Shown here one piece after another: positions 10,407-18,780 of a stretch of 64,000 nucleotides of DNA. The notes beneath the pieces are model-generated. The model ran no database searches and had not been told where the DNA came from. It worked only from the letters and a program-made list of their open reading frames with translations. The translations under genes and the position numbers were made by a program. The stretch spans positions 868,001 through 932,000 of the forward strand of contig CP134226.1 in the NCBI GenBank assembly GCA_031655335.1, given 5' to 3'. Positions within the stretch are counted from its first letter, which is position 1. The number at the start of each line of letters is the position of its first letter. The DNA is from Thalassospiraceae bacterium LMO-SO8 (GTDB lineage: Bacteria; Pseudomonadota; Alphaproteobacteria; Rhodospirillales; Casp-alpha2).

Positions 10407-10853
10407 TCAGGCGCGGCCCCGAACCGGCGGTGCCCGAGGATGCGCCGCGCGCTCGATGACCAGCCCGGCAATCAGGGATGCGGGTGCGGGCAGGACAACC
10501 GTATGTGCCGCCGCCTGGACCGTGCAATCACCCTGCATCTGCGGCGCGCCGTGGACGGGCGTGCAGCAGCACCGCGCACAATCGAGCAGGTCCATGCCGG
10601 CCGACTTCGGAATACCGTCGCCGCCGCCGTCCGATGATTCAACGACCTTGATCCCGCCCGAGGAGCAGATAACGTGCAGAGCTGCCAACAGATCCCGTTC
10701 CGGCGAACCAGCCCCGTCGCGGGCCGCCTGCGCGGGTTGGGCCAACCCCAGGGCGACGACAAAGACCTTCAGCCACAGGGCGGCAAGAAGCGCCGTGCCC
10801 CAGGCGCGCCGGCGTCGGATGCGTGACCCGAGTACTGTGTTGACTGCCGTCAC
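10407..10853 (-). CDS. DUF2946-like exported protein, likely copper-linked
   Basis: This 148-residue protein has a basic N-terminus (RIRRRRAW) and a hydrophobic signal or anchor segment ending near QPAQAARD. A Cys-rich patch, CARCCC, lies at about residues 93-98, followed by a Met-Gln-Gly-Asp-Cys element. The start is GTG 10853 behind GGGAG. Short exported proteins of the DUF2946 type are found beside copper chaperones, and here the PCuAC gene follows at once, so a role in periplasmic copper handling is inferred. The family function is not established. Confidence 0.75.
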   Translation of the reverse strand: MTAVNTVLGSRIRRRRAWGTALLAALWLKVFVVALGLAQPAQAARDGAGSPERDLLAALHVICSSGGIKVVESSDGGGDGIPKSAGMDLLDCARCCCTPVHGAPQMQGDCTVQAAAHTVVLPAPASLIAGLVIERAAHPRAPPVRGRA

Positions 10854-10997
10854 CCGCGGACTCCCGTTCGATCTGAGGGGACGCTAGTTCCCCACCCCCG
10901 GCAAGTCAACCACGCGCCAAGGCATGTCGCCAACCGTCCGCAACTTGAGGTAGGGTTCCCCTCACCGGCCTCCGCCGGGTCCACTTTGGGGGAATCC

Positions 10998-11411
10998 ATG
11001 CAAGCCGTTATCGAAAGTTTCCTGAGCGGTTTTCCCGTTCTCATGCTCCACTCGTCGGTGACCTTGGCGATGCTGGCCGTCGCCGCCGTCGTCTATATCC
11101 GCATCACACCCTATGACGACATCGAACTGATCCGCGACGGCAACCAGGCCGTCGCCGTGTCCCTTTCGGCGGCCTTGCTGGGCCTCGCCCTGCCGCTGGC
11201 CTTTTGCATGGCGACCAGCGTCAATGTCTGGGACATCGTCGTGTGGGGAGCCGTCACCCTGTTTCTGCAACTGGTCGCCTACCGCGTCGTCGACCTGTTG
11301 CTGCGCGGCCTGCCCCAGCGCATCCAGAATGGCGAAATCGGCGCCGCGACCTTCCTGGCCTCGGTCAAGCTGAGCACCGCCGCCGTCAACGCCGCCGCCG
11401 TGGTCGGCTGA
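10998..11411 (+). CDS. DUF350 family membrane protein
   Basis: This 137-residue protein has four predicted membrane helices, at about residues 14-34, 53-72, 78-99 and 112-134. Conserved-looking polar positions occur between them (ITPYDDIELIRDGN, which fits the DUF350/YjfL family). The start is ATG 10998 behind GGGGG; the TTG at 10986 overlaps the ribosome site. It is followed 15 bp later by a membrane-anchored trypsin-like protease, suggesting a two-gene unit. The molecular role of DUF350 is unknown. Confidence 0.88.
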   Translation: MQAVIESFLSGFPVLMLHSSVTLAMLAVAAVVYIRITPYDDIELIRDGNQAVAVSLSAALLGLALPLAFCMATSVNVWDIVVWGAVTLFLQLVAYRVVDLLLRGLPQRIQNGEIGAATFLASVKLSTAAVNAAAVVG

Positions 11412-11426
11412 CCGGGGCGGCGGACC

Positions 11427-12290
11427 ATGCGGCGCTGGGACTATTTCGCGGCGATCCTGCTGATCTCCCTGGTGCTGAACAGCCTGTTCACCGGCGGCGA
11501 GCGCCGCGCACCCGTCGCGGAAGCCCCCAGGCGGCCGCCGCCGACGGTCATCGCGCACCCCCCCGCGCCACAGGCGCCGTCCCCCGGACTGCCCCTGTCC
11601 CGTGTCGAACACAAAATGAAATCTCGATCAACGGCGGGCACCGCCTTTGCCGTGGATGACGTCGGAACCTGGCTGACCGCGCGTCACGTGGTCGACGGTT
11701 GCGACCGGGTCGGCATCATCTACGACCACAAGACAAAGCGGGCGGAGCGCATGACCCTGCGCGCGGTGCATTCCAATGCCGATGTCGCGGTGCTGTCCGG
11801 CCGCGTGCCGGGCAACCCCAGGCCGGTCGCCCTGGCCGCCGCCCTTGACGGAGAGACCGAAGCCTTTCACGTAGGATACCCGAAAGGCCGCCGCGCGGTC
11901 CTGCATTCGGCCTACCTCGGGCGCTGGCGGCTGGTCGGATTCGGAAGATTCCGCAATGACGAGGAAGTCGCGGTCTGGGGTGTGATCTCCCGCTTTCCCG
12001 CAGACCTTCCCGGCTTTGCCGGGATCAGCGGCGGCCCGGTGTTCTCCGCCGACGGGCGGGTGATCGGCATTTCCGTCGCCGGTTCGGACCGGCGGGGACG
12101 TGTCATCGCCAGCCTGCCCCGGTCGTTCCACCAAGCCCTGGATGCGGCGGGCGGAACGCCGCCGCCAAGGCCGGGTGATCTGCGCTTCACAGGCGCCGAT
12201 TATCGCGCGGTCGGCGAACGTCTGCTCGACGGCCTGCGCGTGGCCCGGGTGTTCTGCAAAGTGACCACGACATCAAAGACCGGCGGCTGA
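11427..12290 (+). CDS. Membrane-anchored trypsin-like serine protease
   Basis: This 287-residue protein has one N-terminal membrane helix (about 7-22) and a Pro-rich linker (about 28-58), then a trypsin-2 type domain. The triad is visible: His87 in LTARHVVDG, Asp119 in SNADVAVL and Ser201 in GISGGPVFS. No PDZ domain follows, unlike DegP/DegS. The protease domain should face the periplasm. It follows the DUF350 gene by 15 bp, and a link between the two is inferred from that spacing only. Confidence 0.88.
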   Translation: MRRWDYFAAILLISLVLNSLFTGGERRAPVAEAPRRPPPTVIAHPPAPQAPSPGLPLSRVEHKMKSRSTAGTAFAVDDVGTWLTARHVVDGCDRVGIIYDHKTKRAERMTLRAVHSNADVAVLSGRVPGNPRPVALAAALDGETEAFHVGYPKGRRAVLHSAYLGRWRLVGFGRFRNDEEVAVWGVISRFPADLPGFAGISGGPVFSADGRVIGISVAGSDRRGRVIASLPRSFHQALDAAGGTPPPRPGDLRFTGADYRAVGERLLDGLRVARVFCKVTTTSKTGG

Positions 12291-12316
12291 GACACCCCCG
12301 GACGACATGAGGCCGA

Positions 12317-12958
12317 CTACATGGGAATGCCCGCCGACTTCCGCGCCCGGTCCCATTTTCCGGCGTCGTCGGTGGCGAACACGGTGTCCTCGTCATAGGG
12401 CGCGATCTGCCAATCGCCGCGGCGCATTTCGGCTTCCAACTGCCCCGATGTCCAGCCCGCATAGCCCAGCAGGATCAGGTAGCGGCGCGGACCCTTGCCC
12501 AGGCCGATGTCTTTGACCGCCTTCAGGCTGGCCGTCACGGCGACCTTGCCGCGCAGCATGCCCGTGGTTTCGGTCTGGTAGTCGTTGGTGTGCAGCACGA
12601 AGCCCGCCCCCGGCTCGACCGGGCCGCCGGCATGGATGCGCACGTCGCCGGAAATATCTTCCGTGGGGTTCGGCGTCATGCCGAGACCAAGCAGGAAATC
12701 GCGCACGGGTCCGGCACCCACCGGCCGGTTGACGATCAGCCCGAACGCCCCCTCGGCGTCATGGTCGGCGAGATAGATCACCGCCCCCTGAAATCGCGGG
12801 TCGGGCATGGTCGGCCCGGCGACCAGAAGCTGGCCCGAATAGTAGGGGCCGTATTGCGGCGCGGGGGGGCCGGCCTTGGCCGCGTCGCCGGCCAAGGCCG
12901 GGGATGCCGCCGTCAGCAGAAGCGTCAGGATCAATGCGCGGATCATGGAACCAAGCAT
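12317..12958 (-). CDS. AlgH/UPF0301 (YqgE) family protein with signal peptide
   Basis: The 213-residue protein (209 if ATG 12946 is used; neither start has a good ribosome site) matches the AlgH fold. It shows GQLLVAGPTMPDPRF, VIYLADHDAEGAFGLIVNRP, HAGGPVEP and LLGYAGWTSGQLEAEM. Unlike ordinary AlgH/YqgE proteins, which are cytoplasmic, it begins with a convincing signal peptide (hydrophobic core then SPALAGDA). If processed it would act in the periplasm. The function of the family is not settled. It converges on the trypsin-like gene. Confidence 0.9.
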   Translation of the reverse strand: MLGSMIRALILTLLLTAASPALAGDAAKAGPPAPQYGPYYSGQLLVAGPTMPDPRFQGAVIYLADHDAEGAFGLIVNRPVGAGPVRDFLLGLGMTPNPTEDISGDVRIHAGGPVEPGAGFVLHTNDYQTETTGMLRGKVAVTASLKAVKDIGLGKGPRRYLILLGYAGWTSGQLEAEMRRGDWQIAPYDEDTVFATDDAGKWDRARKSAGIPM

Positions 12959-12992
12959 AACAGACCGGGCAGCCGATTTCGAACCGGGCGGG

Positions 12993-14090
12993 TCAGGACC
13001 CGGATGGCGTGAACCAGTCGACGGGCTTGAGCCGCAGCAGCGGCACCGCCCCCAGGCTGAACGTGCGGTCTTGCAGGGTCATCGGCACGTCGAGGGTACG
13101 GGGGCCGCCCGCCGGCCCCCGGGACAGCAGACCCAGAATGACCTGCACGGCGTCGGCGGCGCGGTTTTCGACGATACCCGCCTTGCGCAGGGCCTCGACC
13201 GTTTCCGCGAAGCCCGTGACGCGGGCGGTGAAGGCCCCTTCGGGCTGGCCCGCGGGGTCGATGGCAAGCGTCCCCTCCCCGGTCAGGTTCAGGGGGCCGT
13301 GAACGATGCCCAGTTGTTTGATTTCCAGCACCCCGCCGGCATCGCGCCACGCCAGCGCCGGTTCGGGCCAGGGGCCCTTGCCGACAGGGCCGTTGAGCGA
13401 CATTTCCAGGGTCAGGCGGTCGATGCCGTGCCCCAGCACCGTGCCCAGGCCGGGCGGCAGGGTCACGCCCTTGGCGTCGATGGAAATGGGCAGGCGTGGC
13501 GTGGCGTCGCCGGCGGCGGGCGCGTCATCGGGCCCGGGCGGCAGGATATGGACCAGCAGCCCCCGCGCCGTGACCGGGCCGCCGGGGGCGGTGTCCGGCA
13601 GTTCCAACGCGCCCTCGGTCAGCCAGGCTTCGACGCGGGGCAGGCCGCCCCTGCCCGCCTCGCCCCAGCCTTCCAGATGACGGGCGGTCAGCGACGCCTT
13701 CTGCACCTTGTCGTCCTTGCCCGTCCAGGTGACGTCATGGACGCCGTCGGCCCGCCAGTTGAGGCGCCGCCAGTCCCAGGGCGCCGCCGACAGCATCAGT
13801 TCCGGGCCGCGCCAGGTCCCGCCCGGCCAGGCGGCGGCGGGGGCCGCGATGCGGACGTCGACGCGGAAAGGAAAGCCGCCGGTCGCGAACGCGCCATGGG
13901 TGATCGTGATCCCGTGCGCCGCCTGGGCCTGGGTCCAGGCGCGGACCTGTTTTTCCGCGACGCCCGCGACCGTGAACCAGAACACCGCGTACCCCAGGAT
14001 CGCCACCAGCGGCAAGGCAACGGCGATGCGGCGCGCCATCGGCGGGGCGGCGCGCAGGCGGTTCAGCGATGGGCGGGGATTCAAAGCCAT
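12993..14090 (-). CDS. DUF2125 family exported/anchored protein
   Basis: This 365-residue protein has an N-terminal membrane helix (about 20-42) followed by a large beta-rich region typical of alphaproteobacterial DUF2125 proteins. These resemble in outline the repetitive-beta AsmA-like envelope proteins; examples here are HGITITHGAFATGGFPFRVDV and a C-terminal LDVPMTLQDRTFSLG stretch. No catalytic motif is visible. An envelope location is inferred from the single N-terminal helix. It ends 34 bp before the AlgH-like gene on the same strand. Confidence 0.85.
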   Translation of the reverse strand: MALNPRPSLNRLRAAPPMARRIAVALPLVAILGYAVFWFTVAGVAEKQVRAWTQAQAAHGITITHGAFATGGFPFRVDVRIAAPAAAWPGGTWRGPELMLSAAPWDWRRLNWRADGVHDVTWTGKDDKVQKASLTARHLEGWGEAGRGGLPRVEAWLTEGALELPDTAPGGPVTARGLLVHILPPGPDDAPAAGDATPRLPISIDAKGVTLPPGLGTVLGHGIDRLTLEMSLNGPVGKGPWPEPALAWRDAGGVLEIKQLGIVHGPLNLTGEGTLAIDPAGQPEGAFTARVTGFAETVEALRKAGIVENRAADAVQVILGLLSRGPAGGPRTLDVPMTLQDRTFSLGAVPLLRLKPVDWFTPSGS

Positions 14091-14140
14091 TGCCCGTTAT
14101 AGGCGCAATGGGCCAGCGCATGAAAGAGGTCGCGCGCGTC

Positions 14141-14247
14141 TCCCCCCTCACCCCGGCCCTCTCCCCCACCAAGGCGGGGGAGAGGGAGAAAGATTGGGCG
14201 AACGTCCCCTCTCCCCCTTGGGGGAGAGGGTTAGAGTGAGGGGGGCC
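14141..14247. repeat. REP-like palindromic element
   Basis: Nested inverted repeats are seen: an outer pair CCCCCTCACCCC.. / ..GTGAGGGGGG, and inner pairs built from CCCTCTCCCCC and GGGGGAGAGGG occurring twice. This matches the widespread proteobacterial extragenic palindrome built on CCCTCACCC and CCTCTCCCC. It lies in a non-coding gap between two divergent genes. A single copy is present in the window. Confidence 0.8.
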
Positions 14248-14293
14248 GGGATTCTCCCTGGCGGCAAGCGGGCATGACAGCTAACAATGTGGC

Positions 14294-14824
14294 ATGCCGA
14301 CACCGACCGACGATTTCTGGCTGTTCGCCTACGGCTCGCTCATGTGGGACGCGGATTTTCCGTATGCGGAAACGCGGCCCGCGCGGCTTCATGGCTATCA
14401 CCGCGCCCTCTGCCTCTATTCCTTCGACTACCGGGGCACGCGTGAGATACCGGGCCTGGTGCTCGGCCTCGACCTGGGCGGGTCCTGCCGGGGGCTGGGC
14501 TTTCGTATTCGCGGACGTGACCGTGACGCCGTGATGGCCCATCTGCACGCCCGCGAAACGTCGGAGGGCGAATACCATCTGAGATGGCTCAAAATGACGG
14601 TCGGTAATGAGACCGTCACCGGCGCCGCCTTCGTGGTCAATCACGCCAGTGACTATTATGCGGGTGCCCGGCCCGTGGACGAGGCCGCCCGCATGGTCGC
14701 CCAGGGCCAGGGCAAGCGCGGCGCCTGCGTCGATTACCTGAAAAACACCGTCGCCCATCTGCGCGAGATGGGCATCCGGGATCAGGGGTTGGAGCGGGTG
14801 TTGCGCGAGGTCGGCCGCAATTAG
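14294..14824 (+). CDS. chaC: Gamma-glutamylcyclotransferase, ChaC family
   Basis: This 176-residue protein has the ChaC substrate-binding loop FAYGSLMW (about 11-18) and a likely catalytic Glu88 in ARETSEGEYH. The C-terminal AQGQGKRGACVDYLKNTV segment is typical of the family. ChaC enzymes cleave glutathione to 5-oxoproline and Cys-Gly. The start is ATG 14294; an earlier in-frame extension has no ribosome site. It stands alone between the REP-like element and the convergent nrdJ gene. Confidence 0.92.
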   Translation: MPTPTDDFWLFAYGSLMWDADFPYAETRPARLHGYHRALCLYSFDYRGTREIPGLVLGLDLGGSCRGLGFRIRGRDRDAVMAHLHARETSEGEYHLRWLKMTVGNETVTGAAFVVNHASDYYAGARPVDEAARMVAQGQGKRGACVDYLKNTVAHLREMGIRDQGLERVLREVGRN

Positions 14825-14840
14825 CCTTTAGGATTTGCGG

Positions 14841-17201
14841 CTAGCCGCACTTGGAATACCCACACGACGTGCAGGTATCGCAGCCTTCCTGGCGCATCAG
14901 CGACGCCTGGGCGCACTTCGGGCATTGCCGGAAGGGGGCGGCGCCGGACAGCAGCGGGCCGTCGTGTCCCACCGCCTTGGGCAGTTCCTGAGCCTCGCGG
15001 TCCTGCTTGTCCTTGTCCGGGTTGGGCAGGAAGCCCGACTGGATCATGTGCTGTTCGATGACCCCGCCGATGGCCGCCAGCAGGGACGGCACGTAGCGCC
15101 CGCCCATCCATTGCCCGCCGCGCGGATCGAACACCGCCTTCAGTTCCTCGACCACGAAGGAGACGTCGCCGCCGCGCCGGAACACGGCGGAGATCATGCG
15201 GGTCAGGGCCACGGTCCAGGCGTAATGTTCCGTGTTCTTGGAATTGATGAAAATCTCGAACGGGCGGATGCGGCCCTGGTCGTCCATCACGTCGTTGATG
15301 GTGATGTAGAGCGCATGGTCGCTTTCCGGCCATTTGACCTTGTAGGTCCGTCCGGGCAGTTCGCCGGGCCGGTCCAAGGGCTGGAACATGCGCACGACGG
15401 AGCCGGAATCGCCCTCGTCCACGGGCAGCACCTTGCGCGTCGCCGGTTCCAGCGGCAGTTCGGGTTCGTCGGCCTTCGCGTCCTTCTTGATCTCCAGCAC
15501 GGCGCCGGTGACGTCGTTGGGTCGATAGGTGGTGCAGCCCTTGCAGCCCAGGTCGTAGGCCTGCATGTAGATGTCCTTGAAGTCGTCGAAGGCGATGCTT
15601 TCCGGCACGTTGATGGTCTTGGAGATCGAGCTGTCGATGTACTTCTGCACCGCCGCCTGCATGACCAGATGGTCGTTGGGGCTGAGGCTTTGCGCATCGA
15701 CGAAGGCGTCGGTCAGCACCGCGTCCTCGCCCCGCATGCGTTTGAACAGGCGATAGGCGTAATCGGTGACCTCTTCCTCGCGGCGGGTGCCGTCGGGCAT
15801 CAGCACGTGGCGGGTGTATTTGAACGAAAACACCGGCTCCAGCCCCGAGGACACGTTGTCGGCGAACAGCGAGATCGTGCCCGTGGGGGCGACCGAGGTC
15901 AAAAGCGCGTTGCGGATGCCGTGTTCATGGATGGCGTCCTTCACGTCCTGGTCCAGGGTCTGGACATGCTCGCCGGCCAGATAGGCGTCCCGGTCGTAGA
16001 GCGGGAAGGCGCCCTTTTCCCGGGCGAGATCGACGGAGGCGAGATAGGCCGAGCGCTGGATCGCGCGCAGCCATTGTTCGGTCATGCGCACGGCCTGCGA
16101 GCCGCCGTAGCGCGCCCCGCACATGATCAGCGCATCAGCTAAACCTGTAACCCCGAGCCCGATGCGGCGCTTGGCCTGGGCCTCGTGGCGCTGGGCTTCC
16201 AGCGGGAAGTTGGAGGCGTCGACCACGTTGTCCATCATGCGCACGGCGGTGCGCACCAGCTTGTCCAGGGCATCGGCGTCGACGCCCGCGCCGTCCTCGA
16301 ACGGGCGGTCGACCAGCCGCGCCAGATTGACCGAGCCCAGCAGGCAGGCGCCGTAGGGCGGCAGCGGCTGTTCGCCGCAGGGGTTGGTCGCGTGAATGGT
16401 TTCGCAATAGGCCAGGTTGTTGCGGGCGTTGATGCGGTCGATGAAGATCACGCCCGGCTCGGCATAGGCGAAGGTGCCGCGCATGATCTTGTCCCACAGT
16501 TCGCGCGCCGGCAGGGTGCGGTAGGCGGTGCCGCCGAAGGTCAGTTCCCACGGCGCGTCTTCCTTGACCGCGCGCATGAACGCATCCGTGACAAGAACCG
16601 ACAGGTTGAACATGCGCAGCCGCCCGGGCTCGCGCTTGGCGGCGATGAAATCCTCGATATCCGGGTGGTCGCAGCGCATGGTCGCCATCATGGCCCCCCG
16701 GCGCGACCCCGCGGACATGATGGTGCGGCACATGCTGTCCCACACGTCCATGAACGACAGCGGCCCCGAGGCGTCGGCGCCGACGCGCTTGACCAGGGAG
16801 CCCTTGGGACGCAGCGTCGAGAAGTCGTAGCCGATGCCGCCGCCCTGCTGCATGGTCAGGGCCGCTTCCTTCAGGTTGTCGAAGATGCCCGACATGTCGT
16901 CGGGGATCTCGCCCATGACGAAGCAGTTGAACAGGGTCACCATGCGCTCCGTCCCGGCGCCCGAGATGATGCGCCCGGCGGGCAGGAACTTGAACCCGGT
17001 GAGCGCTTCCTTGAAGCGCGGCGCCCAAACCTCGGGATCGGCTTCCCCGGCTGCCAAGGCCGTCGCGACCCGGTTCCAGGTGTCGTCGATGGTCTTGTCC
17101 ACGGGCCGGCCGTCCGGCGATTTCAACCGGTACTTCATGTCCCAGATCTGTTGGGAAATGGCGGCGATCGGCGCGCTCGGCGTGGCAGGCGGTTGAGACA
17201 C
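14841..17201 (-). CDS. nrdJ: Adenosylcobalamin-dependent (class II) ribonucleotide reductase
   Basis: This 786-residue enzyme reduces ribonucleotides using AdoCbl to form the cysteinyl radical. The active-site NPCGEQ is at about 273-278 with Cys275, and the other core segments are GGGIGYDFSTLRP, PTGTISLFADN and YKVKWPESDHALYI. The C-terminus carries a zinc-ribbon/redox cysteine tail (CPKC, CDTC, SCGYSKCG). It belongs to the shorter class II type without an ATP cone, and is clearly smaller than the about 1200-residue form found in many alphaproteobacteria. The start is GTG 17201 behind AAAGGA. A sigma-70-like promoter lies just upstream. No B12 riboswitch is recognisable before it. AdoCbl supply is represented in the window by the PduO-type gene. 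Confidence 0.96.
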   Translation of the reverse strand: MSQPPATPSAPIAAISQQIWDMKYRLKSPDGRPVDKTIDDTWNRVATALAAGEADPEVWAPRFKEALTGFKFLPAGRIISGAGTERMVTLFNCFVMGEIPDDMSGIFDNLKEAALTMQQGGGIGYDFSTLRPKGSLVKRVGADASGPLSFMDVWDSMCRTIMSAGSRRGAMMATMRCDHPDIEDFIAAKREPGRLRMFNLSVLVTDAFMRAVKEDAPWELTFGGTAYRTLPARELWDKIMRGTFAYAEPGVIFIDRINARNNLAYCETIHATNPCGEQPLPPYGACLLGSVNLARLVDRPFEDGAGVDADALDKLVRTAVRMMDNVVDASNFPLEAQRHEAQAKRRIGLGVTGLADALIMCGARYGGSQAVRMTEQWLRAIQRSAYLASVDLAREKGAFPLYDRDAYLAGEHVQTLDQDVKDAIHEHGIRNALLTSVAPTGTISLFADNVSSGLEPVFSFKYTRHVLMPDGTRREEEVTDYAYRLFKRMRGEDAVLTDAFVDAQSLSPNDHLVMQAAVQKYIDSSISKTINVPESIAFDDFKDIYMQAYDLGCKGCTTYRPNDVTGAVLEIKKDAKADEPELPLEPATRKVLPVDEGDSGSVVRMFQPLDRPGELPGRTYKVKWPESDHALYITINDVMDDQGRIRPFEIFINSKNTEHYAWTVALTRMISAVFRRGGDVSFVVEELKAVFDPRGGQWMGGRYVPSLLAAIGGVIEQHMIQSGFLPNPDKDKQDREAQELPKAVGHDGPLLSGAAPFRQCPKCAQASLMRQEGCDTCTSCGYSKCG

Positions 17202-17237
17202 GGGCCCGTAATCCTTTGTGCTGGGGAATTTCGAGTA

Positions 17238-17266
17238 AATGTAAGCGTTTACCGCTATCCGGTCAA
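17238..17266 (-). promoter_or_regulatory. Predicted nrdJ promoter with embedded palindrome
   Basis: Read on the minus strand, TTGACC (17266-17261) and TACATT (17243-17238) are separated by 17 bases, a good sigma-70-type promoter ending 37 bases before the GTG. An imperfect 12-bp palindrome (GTAAGCGTTTAC on the plus strand, 17241-17252) overlaps the spacer and the first base positions of the -10, so a repressor could act there. It does not match the NrdR box pattern. Confidence 0.55.
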
Positions 17267-17371
17267 ACGCTTGTTCACTTTATGTTTCCCACAGGAAGCC
17301 GCAAAAAGCCCCCAGAACGGCCCACAGGAAAGGGGGCCGGAGCGCGGTGCTGAGCGGGCGGTCGGAAAGTT

Positions 17372-18133
17372 TTACCCGTTTTCCACAGCGGGCCGGGGAG
17401 CAGGCAGCCAGGGATAGCGCGCGCGCTTTTCCGCCATCAGTTTGGCGCTTTCGCTCTCGACCCGGCTTTGCAGCAGGCCCAGGAATTCGCGCCGGTCGCC
17501 GCCCGGCTGGATCGGCTCCATGAACCGGATGGTGATCTCACCGGGATATTTGAGCGCCGCCATGCGGCCCCAGAACAGGCCGGAATCAAGCGCCACGGGC
17601 ACCACGGGCACGTTGGCGTCGCGGTAGATGGCGGCGATGCCCGGGTGGTAGTCGACCTTCTGGTCGGGGGCGGTGCGCGTCCCCTCCGGGAAGATCACGA
17701 CCTGGCTGCCGCGGGCCAGGGCGACCTGCACGCCGATGACCAGATGCTTGAGCGCCTTTGCCCCCGCCTTGCGGTCGACCACGACGCAGCCGGCCTTGTA
17801 GAAGCCCCAGCCCCAGAACGGAATGTGGGTCAGTTCCTTCTTCACGACATAGACCGGATCGGGCAGCAGCACATGGAACACCATGGTGTCCCACGCACTC
17901 TGGTGCTTGGAGGCGATCACACAGGGCCCCGGCGGAATGTTGTCCAGGCCCTCGGCGCGCCAGGACAGTCCGACCACCCATTTCAAGAGGAAGCGCACAC
18001 CGACGCCCCAGACCTTGACGATGGTCTGCATGAACTTGCGCGGAAAGATCAGCGAGATCGGCACGAAGATGGAGCACAGCGTGCTCCACGGAAAGAACAG
18101 CCCCCCGAACAGGATCGAGCGGACGAGGATCAT
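17372..18133 (-). CDS. 1-acyl-sn-glycerol-3-phosphate acyltransferase (PlsC family)
   Basis: This 253-residue inner-membrane enzyme has an N-terminal hydrophobic segment and the acyltransferase signatures: HQSAWD (H-x4-D, about 78-83), a GCVVVDR block and FPEGTRTAPDQ. It should acylate lysophosphatidic acid to phosphatidic acid. The start is ATG 18133 behind GAGGGGG; the longer frame lies inside the upstream gene. It is the last gene of the minus-strand unit ftsE-ftsX-ydcF-plsC. A second PlsC-like protein in the window (after OlsB) is better assigned to ornithine lipids. Confidence 0.92.
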   Translation of the reverse strand: MILVRSILFGGLFFPWSTLCSIFVPISLIFPRKFMQTIVKVWGVGVRFLLKWVVGLSWRAEGLDNIPPGPCVIASKHQSAWDTMVFHVLLPDPVYVVKKELTHIPFWGWGFYKAGCVVVDRKAGAKALKHLVIGVQVALARGSQVVIFPEGTRTAPDQKVDYHPGIAAIYRDANVPVVPVALDSGLFWGRMAALKYPGEITIRFMEPIQPGGDRREFLGLLQSRVESESAKLMAEKRARYPWLPAPRPAVENG

Positions 18134-18144
18134 GGCCGGCCCCC

Positions 18145-18780
18145 TCATTTCAGGATCGTGCGGGGCGCCGCGAAGATGCTGGAAATCCAGTGCCGGGCAC
18201 GGGCGAACAGCCACTTGTTGTATTCCGAGACGATCAGGCTGGCCGTGCCGGGCCAGGCCCACCAGTATTTCTGCTTCACATGTTCGGGAAACACCGGATT
18301 GGGGATAATCTTGACCCCCGGCATGAAGAAATGGAATTCGGCGAGCGAGCGCGGCATGTGATAGGCCCCGGTCACCAGGCGCAGCGACGTGAACCCGCGC
18401 TTGGCCATCCAGACCCGCGTTTCCGCCGCGTTGCCCACGGTATTGACGGCGTTGCCGATGCCGATGCGGGGCTCCAGGCCCTCGGGTTCGCGCTTGGAAA
18501 TCTGCACCAGACGTTCCACGTCGAGCCCGTGATAGACGCCCGAGACGAACAACTGCCCGGCCAGATCGCGGGCCAGCAGGTCCAATCCCTCGTCCAGCCG
18601 CCCGCTGCCGCCGGTCAGGACCACGATGGCGTCCGTGCGCGTGCCCGGGTCCTCGACCTTGGCCGGAATGGTGTCGGCGAACTGGAACAGGCCGACGCCC
18701 CAGATCACGGCGACCACGACCAGCATGGCCAGCAGCCGGCCCGCCCCCACCGGGGTGCCGCGGCGTGGTCGCCGGCTCAT
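18145..18780 (-). CDS. YdcF/ElyC family protein (DUF218)
   Basis: This 211-residue protein has one N-terminal membrane helix (about 14-34) and the DUF218 domain: DAIVVLTGGSGRLDEGL, LFVSGVYHG, then a NTVGNAAET element and LRLVTGAYHMPRSL. Some relatives (ElyC, SanA) affect envelope integrity, but the reaction is unknown. Its start abuts the FtsX stop (ORF end at 18780), and PlsC follows, so a role in envelope growth fits the neighbourhood. Confidence 0.88.
   Translation of the reverse strand: MSRRPRRGTPVGAGRLLAMLVVVAVIWGVGLFQFADTIPAKVEDPGTRTDAIVVLTGGSGRLDEGLDLLARDLAGQLFVSGVYHGLDVERLVQISKREPEGLEPRIGIGNAVNTVGNAAETRVWMAKRGFTSLRLVTGAYHMPRSLAEFHFFMPGVKIIPNPVFPEHVKQKYWWAWPGTASLIVSEYNKWLFARARHWISSIFAAPRTILK

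Noticed and set aside
17202-17371. Cobalamin riboswitch before nrdJ
   Set aside because: The 170-base gap contains no recognisable B12-box pattern; it is mostly promoter and non-coding sequence.
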